Shown in pieces: positions 5,335 through 10,357 of a stretch of 10,357 bases of DNA. A model generated the notes under the pieces. It saw only the letters and a list, made by a program, of their open reading frames with translations, was not told the DNA's origin and ran no database searches. A program made the position numbers and the translations under genes. Location: contig JAUYDN010000257.1 of assembly GCA_030691775.1 (NCBI GenBank), positions 1-10,357 on the forward strand. The letters are read 5' to 3'. The first letter of the stretch is position 1. The number at the start of each line of letters is the position of its first letter. The DNA is from Dehalococcoidia bacterium (GTDB lineage Bacteria; Chloroflexota; Dehalococcoidia; Dehalococcoidales; Fen-1064).

Positions 5335-6588
5335 TTGGGTAAAACTATTGCCGAAAAGATACTGAGTGCCAAATCCGGTGCCGATGCCCATGCCGGCGAT
5401 ATCGTCGTGGCGAAGGTAGACCTGGCGTTTGTGCAGGACACGACCGGACCACTCACCGTGCGCCAGTTCCGTGCCGCCCGTTTCAAAAAGCTGGCGGATT
5501 CGATGAAGGCGGCGGTCTTCCTCGACCATTCGGCGCCCAGCCAGAGCCGCGAGATGTCCAACGACCACACCCTCCTGCGCGAGTTTGCGCGGGAGACTGG
5601 TGCTATGTTGAGCGATGTGGGTGACGGCGTCTGCCACCAGATTGTCGCTGAATCGCTGGCAAAACCCGGCGACCTCATCGTTGGCTCCGATTCGCATACC
5701 GTGACCGCCGGAGCACTTGGCGCGTTCGCCTGCGGTATGGGTTCGTCCGATGTCGCCGTCGTGTTCGGATTGGGCAGGACCTGGTTCCGCGTGCCGGAGA
5801 GTTTTCATATCGTCGTCTCAGGTAAATTTAATACGGGCGTCATGGCTAAGGACCTGGTGCTGGCGCTTATCGGGCAGATTGGAGCCGATGGTGCTACTTA
5901 TAAATCGCTGGAGTTTAGCGGGTCGGGTCTATCCAATTTAACCGTTTCCGATAGACTCACTATCGCGAATATGGCGGTAGAAGCCGGCGCCAAGGTGGGA
6001 CTTTTCCCTGCCGATGAATTGACACAGAGATATCTGGTGGAGCAAGGCAGGGGCAGAGACTACCACCCTGTTGCCGCAGATTCCGACGCCGTCTATGAGC
6101 GAACGGTAAAGATAGACCTCGGTAAACTGGAGCCGATGGTGTCCCGTCCGCATACCGTGGACAACACCGTCCTGGCAAAGACGCTGGCAGGTACGAAAAT
6201 CGAGCAGGTGCTTATCGGCACATGTACCAACGGCCGGCTGGATGATATCAAAATCGCCGCGCAGATGTTAAAAGGCAAGAAGCGCCACCCGAACACACGG
6301 CTCGTGGTCACACCCGCCTCGCGGCAAATCTTGCTGGCAGCGACGCGGGCGGGTTACATCGAGACGCTTATCGAAGCGGGCGCCGCCATTATGCCGCCGG
6401 GTTGTGGAGCGTGCCTCGGTTTACACCAGGGCGTCATCGGGGATGGAGAAGCCTGTCTTTCCACCGCCAACCGCAATTTCAAGGGCAGGATGGGTAGTCC
6501 GGAAGGCTTCGTTTACCTCTCCAGTCCGGCAACCGCCGCCGCTTCCGCCATCAGGGGCGTAATCACCGACCCGAGGGAGTTGCTCTAA
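5335..6588 (+). CDS. Aconitase-type hydro-lyase, large subunit (LeuC/HacA family)
   Basis: At 417 residues it has the length of the archaeal-type two-subunit isopropylmalate isomerase/homoaconitase large subunit. The 4Fe-4S ligands are C297 (GTCTNGRLDD) and C357/C360 (PPGCGACLG). Other family signatures are LDHSAPS (63-69), GSDSHTVTAGALGAFACGMG (117-136) and, near the end, NRNFKGRMGSPEG. The start is TTG with AAAGGA 7 bases ahead. The stop overlaps the start of the small-subunit gene by one base, so the subunits are made together. The family name is leuC, but the neighbours (isocitrate dehydrogenase and citrate synthase) and the small-subunit loop point to citrate-isocitrate interconversion through cis-aconitate. 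A leucine or homoaconitate role cannot be excluded from this subunit alone. Confidence 0.92.
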   Translation: MGKTIAEKILSAKSGADAHAGDIVVAKVDLAFVQDTTGPLTVRQFRAARFKKLADSMKAAVFLDHSAPSQSREMSNDHTLLREFARETGAMLSDVGDGVCHQIVAESLAKPGDLIVGSDSHTVTAGALGAFACGMGSSDVAVVFGLGRTWFRVPESFHIVVSGKFNTGVMAKDLVLALIGQIGADGATYKSLEFSGSGLSNLTVSDRLTIANMAVEAGAKVGLFPADELTQRYLVEQGRGRDYHPVAADSDAVYERTVKIDLGKLEPMVSRPHTVDNTVLAKTLAGTKIEQVLIGTCTNGRLDDIKIAAQMLKGKKRHPNTRLVVTPASRQILLAATRAGYIETLIEAGAAIMPPGCGACLGLHQGVIGDGEACLSTANRNFKGRMGSPEGFVYLSSPATAAASAIRGVITDPRELL

Positions 6589-7106
6589 TGCTCACCGGTA
6601 AGGCTTTTAAGTTCGGCGACGATATTTCCACCGACCACATCATTCCCGGCAAGTATGCTTACCTGCGCAGTAATTTGCCGGAGCTGGCGAAGCATGTGAT
6701 GGAAGACGCCGACCCTACCCCCGCATCAAGTACGGGGCAGAGCTTTGCCTCCCGTGTGAAACCGGGCGATTTCATCGTGGGGGGGAGCAACTTCGGACTG
6801 GGCTCCAGCCGCGAGCACGCGCCGCTGGTCATCAAAATGGCTGGAGTAAAGGCTATCCTGGCGAAGTCGGTGGCGCGCATCTTCTTCCGCAATGCCATCA
6901 ACCTTGGCTTACCGGTGCTCATCTGCGACACCGACCAAATCGCTGACGGCGACACCCTTGAAATCGACCTCACGGCGGGTATAATTACGGATAAGACTAA
7001 CGGTGCGCGGCTCACTTTTGGTAAGATTCCGGAGGTCATGCTCCGTATCCTTGACGAGGGCGGACTTCTGCCGTACATTGAGAAGCACGGGGATATACGG
7101 GTTTAA
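6588..7106 (+). CDS. Aconitase-type hydro-lyase, small subunit (LeuD/HacB family)
   Basis: At 172 residues this is the usual size of the swivelling small subunit. It shows DDISTDHIIPGKYAYLRS near the start, GGSNFGLGSSREHAP at about 65-79 (substrate-carboxylate-binding serine and arginine) and AKSVARIFFRNAINLGLP. In methanogen enzymes the loop after KY/GKY sets specificity: YLRT in homoaconitase versus YLVY in isopropylmalate isomerase. Here residues 25-28 are YLRS, with an arginine suited to a third carboxylate, which favours aconitate or homoaconitate over isopropylmalate. The ATG shares its A with the stop codon of the large-subunit gene. Seventy bases with a short AATATCC tandem repeat (7112-7131) separate it from the next gene. 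Confidence 0.9.
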   Translation: MLTGKAFKFGDDISTDHIIPGKYAYLRSNLPELAKHVMEDADPTPASSTGQSFASRVKPGDFIVGGSNFGLGSSREHAPLVIKMAGVKAILAKSVARIFFRNAINLGLPVLICDTDQIADGDTLEIDLTAGIITDKTNGARLTFGKIPEVMLRILDEGGLLPYIEKHGDIRV

Positions 7107-7177
7107 GCTCTAATATCCAATATCCAATATCTAAACAACTTGGAATGCTCAAACTTTCCTAATGGAGAGCAATAAAA

Positions 7178-8266
7178 ATGCCCCATAACATCACCCTCAT
7201 CCCCGGGGACGGGGTGGGACCGGAAGTAACGGAAGCTGCGAGGCGCGTGCTGGAAGCCACCGGTGTCAAGTTCAACTGGGAAATCGCCGAGGTGGGCGAG
7301 CATGCCATGAAGAAGTACGGCACCCCCCTGCCGGATTCCGTGATTGCCTCGATTAAGAAAAACAGAGTCGCTCTGAAGGGTCCCGTGACCACGCCGGTCG
7401 GGAGCGGGTTCCGCAGTGTCAATGTCGCCATTCGTAAGGAGCTGGAACTTTACGCGTGTTTACGCCCCTGCAAACTGTACCCCGGCATCCCTGCCCGTTA
7501 CAAGGATGTTGATATCGTCGTGGTGCGGGAAAACCTGGAAGACCTCTACGCTGGGGTAGAGTTCGAACACGGGACAGACGAAGCCCTGCAATTGATAAAG
7601 TTGATAGCAGAGACAAAGCGGGGCGTCATCCGCCCGGATTCCGGCATCAGCATCAAGGCAATCTCCGAGTTCCGCAGTAAGCGTATTGTGAAATTCGCCT
7701 TCGATTACGCCCGTACCAACCGCCGTAAGCGTGTCACCGCCGTGCACAAGGCTAATATCATGAAGTTTTCCGACGGGCTGTTCCTTGCCTGTGCCCGCGA
7801 GGTAGCGAATGATTACCCGGACATCAATTTTGAAGACCGCATCGTGGACAACATGAGCATGCAGTTGGTGCTGAAACCGGGACAGTTCGATGTTATCGTT
7901 GCGCCCAATCTCTACGGCGATATTCTCTCCGATTTATGTGCTGGGCTGGTGGGCGGACTGGGAGTGGCGCCGGGCGCGAACCTGAGTGACGACATGGCGG
8001 TCTTCGAAGCTACTCACGGTAGTGCGCCCAAGTACACCGGTCTGAATAAGGTCAACCCGATGGCGATGATGCTCTCCGGAGTGTTGATGCTCCAGTATCT
8101 GGGCGAAAAGCAAGCCGCCGACAGGCTGGAAAACGCCATCTCTGCCGTTATCGCGGAAGGGAAAAACATCACCTACGACCTCAAGCCGGAGGCGCCGGAA
8201 AAAGCCGTGGGCACTTCGCAGGTTGCGGATGCTGTCATTAAAGCGCTGGTGCCACCATCAGAGTAA
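7178..8266 (+). CDS. Isocitrate dehydrogenase (isocitrate to 2-oxoglutarate)
   Basis: A 362-residue member of the isocitrate/isopropylmalate dehydrogenase family. The substrate loop reads R79-S80-V-N82-V-A-I-R86 followed by ELELYACLRP, the isocitrate type (E. coli Icd has SLNVALRQELDLYICLRP); isopropylmalate enzymes lack the S-x-N pair. K191 (AVHKANIMKFSDG) and D248/D252 (YGDILSD) are the catalytic lysine and metal ligands. The cofactor loop reads HGSAPKYTG (K285, Y286) and is followed later by TYD (Y333). K and Y at these places are found in NADP enzymes, where NAD enzymes have D and I, so NADP use is likely; the usual later arginine is not present. The ATG has GGAGAG 8 bases upstream. It would act on the product of the preceding aconitase. 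Confidence 0.88.
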   Translation: MPHNITLIPGDGVGPEVTEAARRVLEATGVKFNWEIAEVGEHAMKKYGTPLPDSVIASIKKNRVALKGPVTTPVGSGFRSVNVAIRKELELYACLRPCKLYPGIPARYKDVDIVVVRENLEDLYAGVEFEHGTDEALQLIKLIAETKRGVIRPDSGISIKAISEFRSKRIVKFAFDYARTNRRKRVTAVHKANIMKFSDGLFLACAREVANDYPDINFEDRIVDNMSMQLVLKPGQFDVIVAPNLYGDILSDLCAGLVGGLGVAPGANLSDDMAVFEATHGSAPKYTGLNKVNPMAMMLSGVLMLQYLGEKQAADRLENAISAVIAEGKNITYDLKPEAPEKAVGTSQVADAVIKALVPPSE

Positions 8267-8284
8267 GATAGGTTTTCCTTACCC

Positions 8285-8314
8285 TTTCACTAATGATAGT
8301 CCACAATATATAAT
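8285..8314 (+). promoter_or_regulatory. Possible internal promoter before the citrate synthase gene
   Basis: The 94-bp gap after the dehydrogenase gene is AT-rich and holds a perfect TATAAT (8309-8314) with TTTCAC 18 bases upstream, a poor -35 box. It could let the citrate synthase gene be transcribed separately as well as by read-through. Confidence 0.35.
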
Positions 8315-8360
8315 GAATATATAGTTATGTTGTTGTATCGAGGACACGGAGGAGGCAACC

Positions 8361-9623
8361 ATGGGTAAAATCTACATCATCGATGTCACCAACCGGGATG
8401 GCGTCCAGACCGCCAAGCTAGGGCTGTCCAAGCTGGAAAAGACGATGATAAACCTCTATCTGAACGAGATGGGAGTATTTCAATCGGAGTTCGGTTTTCC
8501 CACCACCCGTCACGAGACCCACTACCTGCGCGCCAACCTCAAACTCGCGGAAATGGGCGTGCTCAAACCCATCAGGCTGGCTGGCTGGATACGGGCGGTG
8601 GCAGAAGACGTGGAGATTACATTCAAGCTCGTGCCGGATATCAAACACCTCAACCTCTCCGCATCGACCTCCACGCAGATGATAGAAGGCAAGTACCTGG
8701 GCAAGAAGAGTAAGAAGGACGTCATCAACATGATGACCGAGGCCGTGGATGTCGCAAAAAGCTATGGCACGGAGAGTATCGGGGTGAATGCGGAAGACGG
8801 CTCCCGCACCGACCTCCCGTACCTGCTTGAGTTCGGTCTGGCGGCGAAAGAGCACGGCGCTACCCGCATCCGCTATTGCGATACGCTGGGCTATGATAAT
8901 CCGTTCACCATATATGAAACCGCCAAAATACTCGCCGAAAAAGTCAAGCTACCCATCGAGTTGCACTGCCACGGTGACCTGGGTATGGCGGTCGCGAACT
9001 CCCTCGCCGGGGCAAAGGGTGCCATCGATGGCGGGCAGGACGCGTATATCAATACCACCGTCAACGGCATCGGGGAGCGGGCGGGCAACGCCGACCTCGT
9101 AGCTGTGCTACTCGCGTTACACAAATCCAAGGGTTTCCTGGAGAAGTACAAACTTGCCAACGAGCTTGACCTGGAGAAGTCGTGGAAAATCGCGCGGTTC
9201 GCCAGCTACGCGTTCGGGGTGCCTATCCCCATCAACCAGCCGGGAGTCGGCGCCAATGCCTTCTCCCACGCTTCGGGCATACATGCCGACGGTGTCCTGA
9301 AAGACCCGGCGAACTACGAACTGTTCGGCTTCGAGGAGCTGGGCAGAGGCGAACCGGAGACAGTCGAAACCGGCCGTGAGATTTGCACCGGGCAATATGG
9401 CGGTATCTCCGGCTTCCGTCACATCATGAACGAGATTGCCGGGGAAATGACCATCACCTTCCGTGATGCTGAAGAGGCGCAGAACGTGCTGGAGCTGGTG
9501 CGGTACGCTAACGTCGCCGCGCAAAAACCGCTTGTCGAAGACGAGCTGATATTCATCGCCAAATACCCGGAGATTGCCAGGGAGTTGATGACGATGACGC
9601 CACTCGATTACCTGAACGAGTAG
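8361..9623 (+). CDS. Re-type citrate synthase (homocitrate/isopropylmalate synthase-like)
   Basis: A 420-residue DRE-TIM metallolyase. The barrel begins with IIDVTNRDGVQT (R12, D13) and has EFGFPTTRHE (43-52), GVNAEDGSRTDL (141-152), the metal-binding pair H202/H204 in LHCHGDLGMA and NGIGERAGNAD (235-245). The C-terminal part contains SHASGIHADG (302-311). It lacks the leucine-binding regulatory domain of full isopropylmalate synthases (usually over 500 residues). The overall pattern is that of proteins labelled homocitrate synthase in anaerobes, of which the Dehalococcoides CBDB1 enzyme was shown to be a Re-citrate synthase. Together with the upstream aconitase and isocitrate dehydrogenase it would make citrate from oxaloacetate and acetyl-CoA. 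GGAGGAGG lies 6 bases before the ATG. Homocitrate synthase remains the main alternative. Confidence 0.85.
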   Translation: MGKIYIIDVTNRDGVQTAKLGLSKLEKTMINLYLNEMGVFQSEFGFPTTRHETHYLRANLKLAEMGVLKPIRLAGWIRAVAEDVEITFKLVPDIKHLNLSASTSTQMIEGKYLGKKSKKDVINMMTEAVDVAKSYGTESIGVNAEDGSRTDLPYLLEFGLAAKEHGATRIRYCDTLGYDNPFTIYETAKILAEKVKLPIELHCHGDLGMAVANSLAGAKGAIDGGQDAYINTTVNGIGERAGNADLVAVLLALHKSKGFLEKYKLANELDLEKSWKIARFASYAFGVPIPINQPGVGANAFSHASGIHADGVLKDPANYELFGFEELGRGEPETVETGREICTGQYGGISGFRHIMNEIAGEMTITFRDAEEAQNVLELVRYANVAAQKPLVEDELIFIAKYPEIARELMTMTPLDYLNE

Positions 9624-9637
9624 ACAACATGCGGCTA

Positions 9638-9913
9638 ATGTAGTGTCTCCGAAATAACTTGACAATTACACATGGAGTGTGGTGCCACGGACGAAATATG
9701 AAAATGATGGTTGCAAAGGGTGGGAAAGCAAGATGCCTGCCAACTTGCACAAGGGAGTTGAGAGGGGCGTCAGCCCCTCTCAAAATAGTTCTTGCCCCTT
9801 CTCTGCGGAGAAGGGGCAAGAGCCTGCCCCGCACTTGATGCGGGGGGATGAGGCGCTGTGTAAGAACTGGCATCTTTTACTCAGAATTGTAAAGCTGTTA
9901 TTGAGACACTCCA
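9638..9913. mobile_element. MITE-like element, copy 2 (276 bp)
   Basis: Same element and orientation as 1950-2247, flanked by CTA at 9635-9637 and 9914-9916. It begins 15 bp after the stop codon of the citrate synthase gene. It lacks the 24-bp palindromic insert of copy 1. Its central hairpin is stronger: a perfect 13-bp stem (9791-9803 with 9808-9820, loop TGCG) against about 9 bp in copy 1. The outward promoter motif is retained as TTGTCA, 17 bases, TACATT on the minus strand and here points back into the end of the citrate synthase gene. The hairpins could end transcription of the cluster, as no other terminator is seen. Open frames across it are translations of the repeat, not genes. Confidence 0.8.
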
Positions 9914-9921
9914 CTAGAATC

Positions 9922-9960
9922 CAATCATGCCGATTATATCGGCACCACGAAGTGTGAAAA
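9922..9960 (+). repeat. Hairpin leader module, second copy
   Basis: CAATCAT, then a perfect 6-bp stem (GCCGAT/ATCGGC, loop TAT, 9929-9943), then ACCACGAAGTGTGAAAA. It corresponds to the module on the minus strand at 5157-5201, with two compensated base-pair changes in the stem. It starts 8 bp past the MITE end and leads into the repeat at 9975. Confidence 0.6.
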
Positions 9961-9974
9961 ACCATGCCCTTCTT

Positions 9975-10094
9975 TGTCATTCCCGCCCCCGTATCCAGTG
10001 CGGGGCAGGCTCCGAGCAGGAATCCAGACGCTTTTTCGCCCTCTGGATACCAGCCGGAGTTTACCCCGTACTCTAATACGGGGCTGGTATGACA
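9975..10094. repeat. TGTCATTC-bounded palindromic repeat, copy E4
   Basis: The left 30 bases (TGTCATTCCCGCCCCCGTAT onward) are an imperfect inverted repeat of the right end at about 10065-10094, including CAGCCCCGTATTAGAGTACGGGG on the complementary strand in part. CCAGACGC/CTCTGGATACC words inside also pair. It differs from E1 and E3 internally but has the same terminal bases and the same hairpin leader upstream. No gene is supported here. Confidence 0.65.
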
Positions 10095-10177
10095 TTTTTG
10101 GGGGGTGGTTCTCTTATTTTCATAATAATGACACGGGTGTTGATGAAAGAGGGTTGAACAAACAACTCGAAACAACG

Positions 10178-10258
10178 CTGTAAACGATAACAGATTATTG
10201 CTTTACAGGTGCTCTCAAAAAGATTAGAGCAAAATCCAGCGGCAGAATTATTCTCCGC
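10178..10258. other. Cluster of three small hairpins in a gene-free tail
   Basis: The last 263 bases hold no supported gene. Within 81 bases there are three successive stems: CTGTAAA/TTTACAG (10178-10208), GCTCT/AGAGC (10211-10230) and GCGG-AGAA/TTCT-CCGC with one bulged base (10239-10258). They could belong to a small structured RNA, to another repeat, or be chance in AT-rich DNA. The window ends before the context can be judged. Confidence 0.3.
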
Positions 10259-10357
10259 CAAAACGCCTATTGATTTGTCATAATCGCAGGATTATACTTC
10301 TTATGGTCGTTTACGAGTCATCTTGTTCGTTGTGACATTAGTGTTTGTTTCTGATTT

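Noticed and set aside
8361..9623. Call as 2-isopropylmalate synthase (leuA)
   Set aside because: It lacks the C-terminal leucine-binding domain, and the gene neighbours and motifs fit the Re-citrate/homocitrate synthase group better.
9117..9665. 182-codon frame antisense to the citrate synthase gene
   Set aside because: It begins inside the MITE and runs through the opposite strand of a strongly supported gene; no ribosome site or family resemblance.
9780..10261. Several frames of 60-130 codons in the right-hand tail
   Set aside because: They cross the MITE, the hairpin leader and repeat E4 and only translate repeat sequence.

Overview
The window looks like chromosomal DNA of a strictly anaerobic bacterium, most likely a Dehalococcoidia-type member of Chloroflexota. 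This rests on a protein closely resembling the Re-citrate synthase group known from Dehalococcoides and other anaerobes, a soluble PAS histidine kinase with a typical N-terminal coiled coil, and many short mobile repeats whose chance translations begin with the same peptides. The taxonomic call is inference; no rRNA or tRNA gene is present.

Left part (1-5240), all genes on the minus strand. A small two-helix membrane protein (367-756) has a near-consensus promoter and an intrinsic terminator. A DUF2807-type beta-helix protein (970-1896) appears to be driven by a promoter carried on the end of an inserted MITE-like element (1950-2247). Next are two adjacent, unlisted micropeptide genes (2359-2484 and 2542-2664) that are clear paralogues of each other, each with a strong ribosome binding site, behind a shared promoter and a candidate 11-bp direct-repeat operator. 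Then comes a two-component system: an OmpR/PhoB-type response regulator (3120-3800) overlapping by 4 bp its soluble PAS histidine kinase (3797-5050). The kinase leader is almost entirely made of a structured repeat element.

Right part (5245-9623), all genes on the plus strand. Four genes form a citrate-to-2-oxoglutarate module: aconitase-type hydro-lyase large subunit (leuC family), small subunit (leuD family), isocitrate dehydrogenase and Re-type citrate synthase. Together they would turn oxaloacetate and acetyl-CoA into 2-oxoglutarate for glutamate synthesis. The sequence-specific residues (YLRS loop in the small subunit, S-x-N-x-x-x-R in the dehydrogenase) favour tricarboxylate substrates over isopropylmalate, so a leucine-operon label would be misleading.

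Tail (9624-10357) holds no supported gene: a second copy of the MITE, a hairpin element with base-pair covariation relative to the one in the kinase leader, a TGTCATTC-bounded palindromic repeat and a cluster of small hairpins.

The most novel observations are the paired micropeptides near the two-component system, the MITE pair with an outward promoter, and the covarying hairpin leader shared by two repeat elements.
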